64,000 nt of DNA from Erysipelotrichaceae bacterium RD49. GTDB taxonomy: Bacteria; Bacillota_I; Bacilli_A; Erysipelotrichales; Erysipelotrichaceae. The translations under genes were made by a program, and so were the position numbers. Shown here in pieces: positions 35,622 to 44,803 of this stretch. The notes below the pieces were generated by a model. That model searched no databases. It worked only from the letters and a program-made list of their open reading frames with translations, and was not told the DNA's origin. Positions within the stretch are counted from its first letter, which is position 1. Each line of letters opens with the position of its first letter. The stretch spans positions 1 through 64,000 of the forward strand of contig JADGIS010000001.1 in NCBI GenBank assembly GCA_015233825.1, written 5' to 3'.

Positions 35622-35698
35622 TGGTGGGCCTGAATGGACTCGAACCAGCGACCTCATCCTTATCAGGGATGCGCTCTAACCACCTGAGCTACAGGCCC
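35622..35698 (-). tRNA. tRNA-Ile (GAT), pair 2
   Basis: Same sequence as the pair-1 tRNA-Ile: anticodon GAT, encoded CCA. The Ile-Ala spacer differs from pair 1 only by small changes. Confidence 0.96.
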
Positions 35699-35717
35699 AT
35701 TTCTTGACTGCCCGATA

Positions 35718-35746
35718 ATCATATCAGAGCTGAAGATCGATGTCAA
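35718..35746 (-). promoter_or_regulatory. Promoter of tRNA pair 2
   Basis: On the minus strand a consensus TTGACA (35741-35746), a 17-base spacer and TATGAT (35718-35723). It is closer to consensus than the promoter of pair 1, so this pair may be the stronger one. Confidence 0.88.
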
Positions 35747-35898
35747 CCAGAAATTTCAATTTTTCATCACCTGATTTGCAAATGGTGGAATTGGCATCCC
35801 TGTCTGAACTCGACTCATTGAGTATACCGCATTTGGCTCATATAGCAAGCCCGAACTCAAAATTTTTATAGGCATTTATAACAAGCGTATAAAAGGTA

Positions 35899-35943
35899 AA
35901 CAAGGATGCACTTCGGCTTATCTTGTCGGTATCATCCTTGTTG
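35899..35943 (-). terminator. Possible terminator of the HAD phosphatase gene
   Basis: On the minus strand AACAAGGATG...CATCCTTGTT is followed by TACCTTTTATAC. The T tract is interrupted, so it is a weak candidate. Confidence 0.5.
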
Positions 35944-35978
35944 AACGTTCATCAATTGAATTGCAGATTGAAAGAGTC

Positions 35979-36878
35979 TTAGTTTTCAAGCTGGCTTTGG
36001 TTTTGAATGGATCCCTGACGTTCAAGCAGCTGCTCGATTGCCCAGGCTACACCATCCTGGTCATTGGGTTTGGTGACATATTTGGAAACCCGCTTGATGT
36101 TGTCTTCGGCATTGCCCATGGCAACCGTGACAAAATCCATCTCCATCATCGATAAATCATTATCGGAATCCCCAAATACCATGACTTCGTCCATCGAATA
36201 ACCAAGCGATTCAATATAGGCTTTTAAAGCCGGGCCTTTCTGGGCTTGCTCATGGGTAATTTCGATATTGGTTGGAAAAGAGGAAGCAATGCCAAGATGC
36301 GGCAGTTTTTTCAGCTTTTCCCTGGTGGCGGCAATCTGTTCGATGCTTCCGCCAAAGCAGAAGATTTTTGCCACTTCGCCAACTTCTTCCAGTAGTGTAT
36401 CGATATTCGAATAGGCTTTGCAGTTGGTCAGCATATTCAAAAACCGACGGTCTTGACAGGCTTCTTCTTTGGTCTGGTGATCATGAAAAACCAGAAAATC
36501 CTGCAGTGCTTTTTCTTCCAGCTCTTTTCTCGTTCCGATATAGCCATTGCGCTCGAACCCATTGTATTTGGCCACGACTGGCTCTTCGCCTTTCATTGCT
36601 TCATAAACCATTCGCACCGACTCAGGCGAAAGCGGTCTGTGAATGATGGTCTCGCCTTGGGCATTGATGACTTCTGCCCCGCTGTTTAAAAGCAAGTCCA
36701 CTTGCTCTAAAACGCCTCTTACAGTATTCATCGCGCCCTCATAAAAGCGGCCGGTGGCGATGATGATCCGAATGCCGGCTTTCTGCGCTTTGGCGATCAC
36801 TCGGGCTGTATGAGCATTGATATCGTGGTCAACATCGCACAACGTGCCATCTAAATCTGTTGCGATTACTTTGATCAA
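35979..36878 (-). CDS. Cof-type HAD phosphatase
   Basis: A 299-residue HAD-superfamily hydrolase of the Cof/YidA type, which dephosphorylates sugar phosphates or flavin-type compounds. Motif I DLDGTL (nucleophile and acid Asp), motif II IIATGR, the type-IIB cap, then motif III with Lys (QKGPALK) and motif IV VFGDSDNDLSMM. The best start is a TTG at 36878, seven bases after GGGGGA; an ATG close by is out of frame, and the in-frame extension upstream lacks a site. The C-terminus is Gln-rich. The true substrate is unknown. Confidence 0.88.
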   Translation of the reverse strand: MIKVIATDLDGTLCDVDHDINAHTARVIAKAQKAGIRIIIATGRFYEGAMNTVRGVLEQVDLLLNSGAEVINAQGETIIHRPLSPESVRMVYEAMKGEEPVVAKYNGFERNGYIGTRKELEEKALQDFLVFHDHQTKEEACQDRRFLNMLTNCKAYSNIDTLLEEVGEVAKIFCFGGSIEQIAATREKLKKLPHLGIASSFPTNIEITHEQAQKGPALKAYIESLGYSMDEVMVFGDSDNDLSMMEMDFVTVAMGNAEDNIKRVSKYVTKPNDQDGVAWAIEQLLERQGSIQNQSQLEN

Positions 36879-37054
36879 ATAACATTCCCCCTTCTCTTCT
36901 GCCTGCATCCTATCATGAATTTTCATGCTTGCTCACTGTCTGTTTTTGAAATTCCCATCCAATCCGGTCCCAATCCGTTAGAGCACGAAAGCCCGGCCGA
37001 TTCATTCAAAGAACTATACTGAATATGCCAAGATTCACCCAACAAGGAGGCCGC

Positions 37055-37690
37055 ATGCCCAAAAATCTTTATCTTGTCCGCCATGGCGAAACACTCTTCA
37101 ACCAGAGAAATATCATTCAAGGCGTCGTGAATGCTCCACTGGTCTTAGATGGTGTAGCCCAGGCGATCCATACTCGAAAAGCCTATTTTGAAGCGCGCAA
37201 TATTCAATACGATCATGTATTCTGCTCGCCTGAAGGACGCTGCATCCAAACCACACGTTTATTAACCACCAAGCCGTATGTTATGGTGGACGCTCTTCAT
37301 GAGATGTGCTTTGGCAGGCTAGAGGGCTGCCCTGGCTTTCTAGGCGCCCCGACGCCCAGCGCATTAGCGACCTACTATGCCCAGTTTGGCGGGGAAACCA
37401 CCGCTCAAGTCCAGGAGCGGATGAACCGTGCCTTATTGAAGATTATGAACGCCCCTGAAAATGAAATCGTTCTGGTCGTTGCGCATAGTTGTGCCAACCA
37501 GGCGTTCATGGACTATTGGCAGCCCGATGCCAAAACCACCGATCCAAACGCCCTTAATTACGTTTCGGTTCTCCATTTCCAGTTTGATCCCAAGGACCAG
37601 ACATTCTCTTTGGTTGATACCTTTAACGAGGAATATGCGGGCGAGGATCTCGATGAAGCCAGAGCCGCCCACGAGGCTTTGATTGTCTAA
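37055..37690 (+). CDS. Histidine phosphatase (phosphoglycerate-mutase-like)
   Basis: A 211-residue member of the histidine phosphatase superfamily: LVRHGETLFNQRN holds the phospho-accepting His, CSPEGRCIQT the second Arg, and VVAHS the second His. There is a Glu in MCFGRLEG as general acid. Most small members are phosphatases of unknown substrate rather than glycolytic mutases. The ATG at 37055 follows AAGGAGG; the open frame upstream has no support. TATACT at about 37015 is a likely -10 box. A terminator follows. Confidence 0.9.
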   Translation: MPKNLYLVRHGETLFNQRNIIQGVVNAPLVLDGVAQAIHTRKAYFEARNIQYDHVFCSPEGRCIQTTRLLTTKPYVMVDALHEMCFGRLEGCPGFLGAPTPSALATYYAQFGGETTAQVQERMNRALLKIMNAPENEIVLVVAHSCANQAFMDYWQPDAKTTDPNALNYVSVLHFQFDPKDQTFSLVDTFNEEYAGEDLDEARAAHEALIV

Positions 37691-37705
37691 GTTTTCCTGA
37701 ATACC

Positions 37706-37731
37706 AATCCACCGATCCGGTGGATTTTTTT
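37706..37731 (+). terminator. Terminator of the histidine phosphatase gene
   Basis: ATCCACCG-ATC-CGGTGGAT followed by seven T. Confidence 0.9.
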
Positions 37732-37735
37732 CCTC

Positions 37736-37763
37736 AAAAAAAGAGCAGGCGATAGTCCTGCTC
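37736..37763 (-). terminator. Terminator of sbcDC
   Basis: On the minus strand GAGCAGG-actatcg-CCTGCTC followed by seven T, immediately after the sbcC stop. Confidence 0.88.
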
Positions 37764-37768
37764 CTGGC

Positions 37769-40411
37769 TTACAAGGTTTCAATTCGCGTATGGCTTCCTT
37801 GGATTGGATCTTTGGTGACGAGAATCTGGTGTTCAATGCGGTTCATCAAGGATTCGACATGAGAAATAATGCCGACCATCCGTGAGTCTGCAATTTGGTC
37901 CAGTGCTTGAATAGCCTTGTTCAGGCAGTCCTCATCCAACGAACCAAAGCCTTCATCGACAAACAGTGTTTGCAAAGACACCGCACCCGCTTCCATCTGA
38001 ATTTCTTCCGATAATCCTAAAGCCAGACACAAAGACGCCAGAAACTGTTCCCCGCCGGAGAGCGATTGAACAGGACGGCGCGAACCATTATAGTGATCCA
38101 CAACATCCAGCCCCAGGCCCACTTTGCCGCGCCCCCCCTCTTCACTGGCGCGGATCAATTCATACTGGCCGCTGGTCATGACATTCAGTTTTTGATTGGC
38201 CCGGCTGATGATCTGCTCAAAGAAAGCAATCTGAACGTAGGTTTCCAAATTGAGCTTAGCCTGGCCTGACAGGTTTCCGTTTAGCGTGTCAGAAAGGTTT
38301 TTAAGCGCCTGGGCTTTCGCTTGAAGCTTGGGCAGATCTTTACAGGCTGCTTCCAGCTCTCGATATAAAGACGCATTCACCTTTAAGTTGCCCTGCAGAT
38401 CGCGGATACTGCTGTTGACAGCTTGGATCTGGTCATTGACAACCATCAAATCACTTTGCAAGGCAAGCAGCTGGATCTGTGGATCCAAAGGGTCTTGATC
38501 GTAGGTATCCAGAATGCCTTGATATTGATTCAGATTGCTTTTGTGCCTTTCCAGCAGTTCCTCATTTCGTTTTTTACGGGTATCAAAAGCCCGGACTTCT
38601 TTTTGCAATGCAGCAAGTCTTGCTCTGGCCTGGTCTTCTTGTTCAAAGCTGAGGGCCGCCTTCATGCTTTCCATCCGGCCGGTCAAGCTGCTTGCCTGCT
38701 GCCGCAGCGTTTCCAGTTTCTGCTGATGAATTTCGAGCTGCTGGCGGCTTGTTTCAATCGTTTTGGCCAATTGATCCAGCTGGCCGAGCATCTGGGTGCG
38801 CAGCGAAACCTGTGCTGTATATTGAGCCAGATCCGCCTTGGCTTTGTCATAGCTTTGATCGGAAGGAAGCGCATCCTGCAACGCCTCCAGCTCTTTGGCT
38901 TGTTCTTCAAAACGGGAAAGCAGCTTGGCGCAGTGCTCGGATTGGCTTTGCGCAGCCTTGGCTTTTCGGGCAGCCGTGGCTTCCAGTTTTTTCAAAGACT
39001 GTTCATCCGGGATATCTTGTTCCATCAAAGCCGGGTTTGGATGCTGAAGGGATCCGCAAACCGGACAGGGCCGGTTCGTTTCTAAAGTATTGGCCAGAAT
39101 TCCGGCCTGCCCGGCTAAAAAGCGGCTGTTTTGATGAAGATAAAGCGCTTGTGCCTCATCAGACTGCACTGCCAGTTTCTGGTATTTTTCCTGCTCCTGT
39201 TTCAATTCCGTTTCCAATTGATCCAGCTGTTTTTGACGACGGAAAGCTTGGTCGAACAATTCACAAAGGTGCGCCGCTTTCTGGCGGTTGACAGGCGCAT
39301 CGACGAGTTCTTCGGCCTTCTTTTGGAAGTCTTTGTGCGCTTTTGTATCTGCTTCTAAACCTATTTGGATGTTTTTAACTGCCTGTATTTGAGTCGCAAT
39401 TTGTTTTTGTTTCTGGCTTTGCTCATTGGCGAGTTTCTGGTACTCGCCAAACCGCTCCAGCTGCTTGGTCAAATTGTTGATCTCGTAAAGCATTTCTGTA
39501 ATCTGCAAGGCTTGCCCAGCCAGCGCATTGTGTTCAAGCTGCGTCTTTTGGAGCTGAGGAAGCAGGTCGTTGAGCTTCATCCTGGTTTCCACCCAAAGAT
39601 CAAACCGCTTTTTCTGCTGGTCCAGTTCCCCTTTTCGATTGGACAGATTGGCAAGCTTGGTCTGGAGCGCAGTCTGCTTAGAAATCTGGCTGTTCAAGGC
39701 TGCCGCCTGCTCTTGCAGCCACTTGGCAATGAAAGGCGGCTCATCCAAAGCTTCTTCGGGAATGCCTTGGAACGATTTTTGGATTCTGATCATCTCTCCA
39801 TCCAGTGCTTCGACTTCCTGTCTGGCTTTTTTTGCACGGTTGAAAACTTCGCTTTCTAAAGCCGCGTAATCGTTAGTCTGGAACAAATCCCTGAAAATCT
39901 GAATTCGATCTTTCGTGTTGGCGACCAGAAGTTTGGTGAATTCGCCTTGTGCCAGAACTGCAACCTGCTTGAACTGCCTGGCATCCAGGCCGATCATGCG
40001 CCCAATGGCTTCACGCACCTCCACAACTTTGGTCAAAGACTTTATGTCCTCCTGGAAGATGAGCTCCACACTGCTGGGGTGTTTGGTCACTCCGGTTCCA
40101 TTTTTCTTTTCGCGCAGATATTCCGGCGAGCGCGTGATTGTATAGTGCTTATCATTGAGCTCAAATTCCAGCTCGACGAACGTGTCTGTTTTGGGCAGCG
40201 CATATTTGGAGCGAAGCATATCCGGTTTGCGCAGATCGCCGGAGACTTCTCCATACAAGGCATAAACGATGCCATCGAAAAGTGTCGTTTTGCCAGCACC
40301 GGTATCCCCGCTGATCAAAAACAAGCCTTTGTCGCCAAACGCTTGAAAGTCAACCACTTCTTTTCCGGCATAGGGTCCAAATGCCTGCATGGTCAGTTTA
40401 ATCGGTTTCAT
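37769..40411 (-). CDS. sbcC: Exonuclease SbcCD, ATPase subunit
   Basis: SbcC is the SMC/Rad50-like ATPase that with SbcD opens hairpins and trims protein-blocked DNA ends. The 880-residue protein has Walker A GDTGAGKT (35-42), two long coiled-coil arms, the zinc hook Cys449-Pro-Val-Cys452 at the bend, the ABC signature LSGGEQFLASL and Walker B/D-loop LFVDEGFGSLDED. The ATG follows GGGAGGAAA and overlaps the end of sbcD by 14 bases, so the subunits are translationally coupled. Confidence 0.96.
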   Translation of the reverse strand: MKPIKLTMQAFGPYAGKEVVDFQAFGDKGLFLISGDTGAGKTTLFDGIVYALYGEVSGDLRKPDMLRSKYALPKTDTFVELEFELNDKHYTITRSPEYLREKKNGTGVTKHPSSVELIFQEDIKSLTKVVEVREAIGRMIGLDARQFKQVAVLAQGEFTKLLVANTKDRIQIFRDLFQTNDYAALESEVFNRAKKARQEVEALDGEMIRIQKSFQGIPEEALDEPPFIAKWLQEQAAALNSQISKQTALQTKLANLSNRKGELDQQKKRFDLWVETRMKLNDLLPQLQKTQLEHNALAGQALQITEMLYEINNLTKQLERFGEYQKLANEQSQKQKQIATQIQAVKNIQIGLEADTKAHKDFQKKAEELVDAPVNRQKAAHLCELFDQAFRRQKQLDQLETELKQEQEKYQKLAVQSDEAQALYLHQNSRFLAGQAGILANTLETNRPCPVCGSLQHPNPALMEQDIPDEQSLKKLEATAARKAKAAQSQSEHCAKLLSRFEEQAKELEALQDALPSDQSYDKAKADLAQYTAQVSLRTQMLGQLDQLAKTIETSRQQLEIHQQKLETLRQQASSLTGRMESMKAALSFEQEDQARARLAALQKEVRAFDTRKKRNEELLERHKSNLNQYQGILDTYDQDPLDPQIQLLALQSDLMVVNDQIQAVNSSIRDLQGNLKVNASLYRELEAACKDLPKLQAKAQALKNLSDTLNGNLSGQAKLNLETYVQIAFFEQIISRANQKLNVMTSGQYELIRASEEGGRGKVGLGLDVVDHYNGSRRPVQSLSGGEQFLASLCLALGLSEEIQMEAGAVSLQTLFVDEGFGSLDEDCLNKAIQALDQIADSRMVGIISHVESLMNRIEHQILVTKDPIQGSHTRIETL

Positions 40412-41528
40412 GCATTTCCTCCCAGATCTCCTGGACTTGTGTTTTCATTGCCTCACTTAGATCCTGATCGTTTTGCAGCGCATAAAATTCTGTCACAATT
40501 TCTAGCGGACTTTTCATCCGTGAGGCTGCAGGCGTATATTCATCAAGTGTTCGGAATCTTGGCAGATTGCAGTATTCAATTTTGAGGATGCGCGGGTAGC
40601 GTTCGCGCAGTTTTTCAAAAGCCTGGAAAACTTCTTGAGAATCTTCCAGCGTGATATAGACATACGCCTCGCGGTCTACCCTTCTGACGAAGTCCTTCTC
40701 CAACAAATCTGCAAACATTCCCTTGAGATGAATCATCTCCCGTTTTGGCACAACGGGAACCTCTTCAATCGTGATCGAATGATCTGGATGGGTTTCAATC
40801 AGCGTAATAGACTTTTGGGCATTGATTTCGGAAAATGAAAATTTCAGCAGCGTACCCGGATAGCGGTTTTCGGGACGCCCAGTCGATTGAGGATTATGCA
40901 GATGGCCAAGGGCGCAATAATCAAACGGTTCCAGCACAGAGGTGCTGACCTGATCGAGCGTGCCGATATTGGCAGCCTCGCTGTCACAGACCTGCCCTCC
41001 TGCATAAAACTGGTGGCTCATCAAGATATTGGCGGCATCTTCTTTAAACTGGGTTGTATCCAGTGCCAGCTTCAGTGCTTCATTCCAATCCCGGCAGTCC
41101 ACGCCTAAAGCAGCCCGGACAATGCCCGGTCGCAAAAACGGCAGCATATGGATGCGGACAGATTCTCCTTCTTGATCGAAATCGACAAATTCCACCTGGC
41201 CATTCCAGGTTCCTGCAATATGAATAGCCGTCTCTTTTAAAATTCCGGATCCAAAATCCAGTCTGCCCGCCGAATCATGATTGCCGCTGATTATCAGCAC
41301 CGGAATGTGCTGGCAATGAAGAGCCTCTAAAAACTGATCCAGCAAATTGACTGCATCAACCGGCGGCAATGGATGATCATAGACATCCCCGCAGATCAGC
41401 ACACCATCCACCTGCCTTGCTTGAGCCAGGGTGACCACCTGGTTGAGAACATCCTGCTGCTCTTCCATCATGTCGTAGCCAAACACTTTCTTGCCTAGAT
41501 GCAGATCAGCCAGATGAATAAACTTCAT
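40398..41528 (-). CDS. sbcD: Exonuclease SbcCD, nuclease subunit
   Basis: A 376-residue Mre11-type metallophosphoesterase: Asp8 and His10 in HLADLHLG, then ICGDVYD, SGNHDS, MSHQFY and GHLH supply the two-metal site. A C-terminal capping and SbcC-binding part follows. The ATG has an AAAGGGG site. It is the first gene of the sbcDC operon. Confidence 0.96.
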   Translation of the reverse strand: MKFIHLADLHLGKKVFGYDMMEEQQDVLNQVVTLAQARQVDGVLICGDVYDHPLPPVDAVNLLDQFLEALHCQHIPVLIISGNHDSAGRLDFGSGILKETAIHIAGTWNGQVEFVDFDQEGESVRIHMLPFLRPGIVRAALGVDCRDWNEALKLALDTTQFKEDAANILMSHQFYAGGQVCDSEAANIGTLDQVSTSVLEPFDYCALGHLHNPQSTGRPENRYPGTLLKFSFSEINAQKSITLIETHPDHSITIEEVPVVPKREMIHLKGMFADLLEKDFVRRVDREAYVYITLEDSQEVFQAFEKLRERYPRILKIEYCNLPRFRTLDEYTPAASRMKSPLEIVTEFYALQNDQDLSEAMKTQVQEIWEEMHETD

Positions 41529-41682
41529 AAAAAATCCCCTTTCTTTTCCCCGTATAAAATGTCATGACACGCAATTCTTTTGGACTGCGATGCATTTTTC
41601 TTACTTTCGTATATACAGGATTCCTCGCTTCAGGTAAACCAGTATAGAAAATCAAACTCGTAAATGCACTTTTTGTTCATCT

Positions 41683-41713
41683 AAAAAACCAAGGCAGTCC
41701 CCCGCCCTGGTTT
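41683..41713 (-). terminator. Terminator of the CPBP protease operon
   Basis: On the minus strand AAACCAGGG...CCTTGGTTT (one G-T pair) followed by TTTAG, downstream of the CPBP gene. Confidence 0.65.
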
Positions 41714-41754
41714 AAAATCGAATCTAAAAATCACAAGTTTAAAAACCATTCTGC

Positions 41755-42753
41755 TTAGTAGAACGCGCCGCCAAAAGAATTCAGCAGCAGGGTCCCGAAA
41801 GTTGACAAGAAGCTGAAGGCCATAAAAATGACCACCAAAACCCAGAAACCAGCATTGTGCAAAACCAGCTTCCATTCCATGCCGGCTTGCGAATTCTGTT
41901 TGAAGACGCCCGCAAACTGCCGGCGTTCTTTGTATATGAAATAGAGACCAAGCACTGTGAGCACCAGCATCAAAATCAAGAAGACAATCGACAAAATATC
42001 GGGCGAATAGGTTTGAACCAAAGCAAGAAAGTTATTGATGACATGCATCAGGATCGGCACCCGCAAAGAACCGCTGCGCAGATACACAAACGCAAAGACA
42101 ATGCCCATGCCAAAGACTGGAATGCCCTGATACAAATTCAAATGGGCAATTGCAAAAAGCAGCGCGGAGAAGATCACCGCAAAGCCTTTATTGAATCGGG
42201 ACAAGCTCTTGCAGATGACCCCGCGAAAGACAATTTCTTCAAAAAGCGGGGCCAGGACGACTGCGCTGGCAAAATTCATCAAAAAGCCAAAGAAGCCGCC
42301 ATCTGTGGCCAAGCCGACTTCATCAATTCCTGCTCCAAAAATTCCCAGCAGAGCATTCAATAAAGAAACAACCAGCGAAAGCAGAAAGTTCATCGCAAAA
42401 GCCATGCAGACCCCTTTATAAATCCAGGAATGGTCGTATTGGTTCGATTCAACCTGTGCTTTCAGGCTTTCGCCCGACAGCCGAAGCCCAATCCAGGAAG
42501 TCAGTCCCCCTGAGACAAGCGTCGCGACAAAAAGCAATACGCTGTAGAGCACACTGATCCAGCCGCTCATCACCATGACCGTGCTGTAATCACCAATTGC
42601 ATAGAGCACTTGGCTCATCATGGCACTCACAAAACTCGGCCCAAACGATGAGGCCACCTGCAAAGCCAGATACAGCCCTAAGCAGGCCACACTGATATTG
42701 ATTGCCCGCGCCGCACTCAGCGGCTTTTGGGCAGGTGCCGTTTTATTTACCAT
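41755..42753 (-). CDS. CPBP-family intramembrane metalloprotease
   Basis: A 332-residue membrane protein of the CPBP (Rce1/Abi-type) family with about eight helices. The catalytic motifs are EEIVFRG (EExxxR), FAIAH (FxxxH) and HVINN. Members process prenylated or secreted peptides and include bacteriocin self-immunity proteins. Two more helices follow the protease core (FWVLVVIFMAFSFL). The ATG overlaps the end of the gene upstream by 7 bases (GGAGGAAATTGTCAT site inside it), so the two are co-translated. Substrate unknown. Confidence 0.9.
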   Translation of the reverse strand: MVNKTAPAQKPLSAARAINISVACLGLYLALQVASSFGPSFVSAMMSQVLYAIGDYSTVMVMSGWISVLYSVLLFVATLVSGGLTSWIGLRLSGESLKAQVESNQYDHSWIYKGVCMAFAMNFLLSLVVSLLNALLGIFGAGIDEVGLATDGGFFGFLMNFASAVVLAPLFEEIVFRGVICKSLSRFNKGFAVIFSALLFAIAHLNLYQGIPVFGMGIVFAFVYLRSGSLRVPILMHVINNFLALVQTYSPDILSIVFLILMLVLTVLGLYFIYKERRQFAGVFKQNSQAGMEWKLVLHNAGFWVLVVIFMAFSFLSTFGTLLLNSFGGAFY

Positions 42754-43352
42754 ATGACAATTTCCTCCTGATCATCTGGATCCTTCGTTTTCGCCAACGC
42801 TTCCCGTCTTTTTTCTTCTTTCCAAATATCGAAAGGACACATAATGCCTTGGTCCATTGGATCTCCTTCAAATTCAAGCGGCTGTTGAAAATCATTCAAG
42901 GCCTCGCTGCGGGTCAGCTTTTCGCCTTTATTGCCCAAGTGTAAAGACCCCAGGACACCGGGCGCTTTATCCATCTCCAAAAGCAGCGTCTTATCCAATC
43001 CAAATACGCCCTCGTGCTTTTGATTGGTATGAAAGCTGATTTCCTGCAAAATGGCTTTGCAAAACTCTTTCAAGCTGTAAGGATCCAGATTGGATTTAAA
43101 TAGAATAAACGGAATCTTGTCATTGGTCAGATACAATGGCTGACTCAAAACAAATTTGTTGAGAATTGCCTGTGGAATTTCCTTGCCCATCATCTCTTCC
43201 ATATAGGCTTTGTAGACTGGATCTTCCTTCATTCTGTCCTGGTCAGGTATCACTTCAAAATGCAAAGTGGGATTGACCGAGCCGTTGCGAAACAGGCATC
43301 CCCGTGTGGATAACACATACAGTACGGGATACGGCTTTTTACCTTTGGCCAT
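42747..43352 (-). CDS. Hypothetical protein, operon with CPBP protease
   Basis: Not recognised. 201 residues, soluble, mixed alpha/beta composition. It has a Cys in TRGCLFRNGSVNPTLHFEV and a C-terminal acidic segment (DPMDQGIMCPFDIW). It starts two bases after the gene before it and overlaps the CPBP gene, so the three form one operon. The ATG at 43352 has no strong ribosome site of its own, which fits translational coupling. Confidence 0.65.
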   Translation of the reverse strand: MAKGKKPYPVLYVLSTRGCLFRNGSVNPTLHFEVIPDQDRMKEDPVYKAYMEEMMGKEIPQAILNKFVLSQPLYLTNDKIPFILFKSNLDPYSLKEFCKAILQEISFHTNQKHEGVFGLDKTLLLEMDKAPGVLGSLHLGNKGEKLTRSEALNDFQQPLEFEGDPMDQGIMCPFDIWKEEKRREALAKTKDPDDQEEIVIW

Positions 43353-43354
43353 CG

Positions 43355-43630
43355 TTATTGTTTCTCCCTTCGCCAGGCATAGTACTCTTCATCCTTCAAT
43401 TCATCGACCAGTTCCTGGCGGTTTGTTATCATTGCTGCATATCCACCATAAGTCTCGAGAAAATCATGCTGCTCCAGGCGCAAGGTAAAATTGGGACCGT
43501 TCAAATAAAACCGCTCATTTTCATAGCGGACCAATACAGGCAGGTCAAGAAATCGAAATGTATAGCCTTGTTTGAGCGCATCAATCAATCTCAAAGAAGA
43601 AAAAGTATCATTCTGGTTCATATCCATCAT
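43355..43630 (-). CDS. Hypothetical protein, first gene of the CPBP operon
   Basis: Not recognised. About 91 residues, soluble and acidic, with a likely beta-rich front (YTFRFLDLPVLVRYENERFYL) and a charged tail (ELKDEEYYAWRREKQ). Several ATG codons stand close together (43630, 43627, 43621) and none has a strong ribosome site. It ends two bases before the next gene. A regulator or small partner of that protein is possible but not supported by any motif. Confidence 0.6.
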   Translation of the reverse strand: MMDMNQNDTFSSLRLIDALKQGYTFRFLDLPVLVRYENERFYLNGPNFTLRLEQHDFLETYGGYAAMITNRQELVDELKDEEYYAWRREKQ

Positions 43631-43832
43631 TGTAGTCAACCGCTCTCTAAACTTCAAATTCCCTTGCAGGGATGGAAGATCCTTCTATTTTGATCGGATC
43701 TTCTAATCAAAAACCCACCGTCCAATGGCTTTGCATCCTGAATCCAGAAGATCTGCCCTTGGTTTTTAACCTTGTAATCGAGCAGGTGGCATTTAAGCCC
43801 CTCTCACACCACCACGGTATGTCGGGCATACA

Positions 43833-43863
43833 AAGAAAACCTCTGGCATTTGCCAGAGGAAGA
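43833..43863 (-). terminator. Terminator of the sortase-like gene
   Basis: On the minus strand CCTCTGGCA-aat-GCCAGAGG followed by TTTTCTTTG. Confidence 0.88.
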
Positions 43864-43870
43864 AACAGAA

Positions 43871-44803
43871 TTATTGCAGACCCATGATCTGCACATCGGA
43901 TTGCGTGTAAGGATAATTGGTGAATTGATAGGGGTAACCAGGGCCATCAACCGGTTCATAGTGAACCAAGCGGTTGGTGGTATCGGTAATGCAGGTTTGG
44001 AATACGATGCCATTGTTGGCCCGCGCTCTGGCAATTTCTTCCGTCGATACACTATCGTCAGAAATCCAGGTATCCGTCATGGCATAGACCTGACCATCGA
44101 CTTCTACATAAGATGGAATCGAAGCGATTGTATCTCCATTGAGCATGCCGGAATGCGCGATGAACCAGCCATCTGCCCAAAGGCCGATCGATCCATCGTC
44201 CGGAGCAGCCGCAGCACCCCAGTACGGGATATAGCTGACATGCCAGATTCCGTCACTTCCGATTGGGGACAGATAGGTTGGAGAAGCGGGAGCCGGCTGG
44301 GTTGTGACCTGAGCGGTCTGCTGCAAGAGCTCATTGGGATCAACTTCCTCAAAGGGAACAAAACTGTTGGCTTCTGCTGGCCGGATTGTATTTTCATCGC
44401 TGGTCGATTCAGCACTCGCCAAAACCGCTGGCAAGGGTGTCTGGCCGACGGTATCGGCTGCCGCCGCAAAAACAGGATGGGAAGCATTTTCTGTCCGCTC
44501 AACTTGTAAAGTCGGGGTAGCGGACTCTTTTTGAGCCGCGGCCTGATCCATGGTGACAGCCTGGCTTGGCTGTGTGTTTACAGCCTTGGCGGGTTGATCG
44601 TCAGCCGGTGTCGGCTGTTCATCAACCGTAACTGCGATTTTCTGCTCTGATGCTGGATCATTGGCCACAATAGTCGGCGTGGTCTGCATGATTCCATAAC
44701 TGACAATTCCAGCAATCGAGCACCCTAGTGCAAGAGCAATATATTTGCACCATCTGGTGTCTTGACAAGACTTCAACGCTTTCAATTTTGATGTATGCTT
44801 CAT
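43871..44803 (-). CDS. Secreted protein with sortase-like domain
   Basis: The 310-residue protein has an N-terminal membrane anchor or signal (about 20-38, ALALGCSIAGIVSYGIM), then a long Ala/Thr/Pro/Gln-rich linker (about 45-180), then a C-terminal domain with the residue order of sortases. His217 lies in WFIAHSG, a GD and a YVEVDGQVYAM strand follow, then Cys271 in QTC and Arg278 seven residues later (TNRLVHYEP). Classic sortases have this His-Cys-Arg triad for joining proteins to the wall. The domain is short and divergent, so the activity is inferred. The ATG follows GGAGGGAA. It is apart from the pilus locus and has no substrate gene next to it. Confidence 0.6.
   Translation of the reverse strand: MKHTSKLKALKSCQDTRWCKYIALALGCSIAGIVSYGIMQTTPTIVANDPASEQKIAVTVDEQPTPADDQPAKAVNTQPSQAVTMDQAAAQKESATPTLQVERTENASHPVFAAAADTVGQTPLPAVLASAESTSDENTIRPAEANSFVPFEEVDPNELLQQTAQVTTQPAPASPTYLSPIGSDGIWHVSYIPYWGAAAAPDDGSIGLWADGWFIAHSGMLNGDTIASIPSYVEVDGQVYAMTDTWISDDSVSTEEIARARANNGIVFQTCITDTTNRLVHYEPVDGPGYPYQFTNYPYTQSDVQIMGLQ

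Noticed and set aside
35777-35812. Sequence resembling a tRNA 3' end (TGGTGGAATTGG...GAACTCGAC)
   Set aside because: No matching 5' part, D-arm or anticodon stem could be folded next to it; at best a decayed tRNA fragment.
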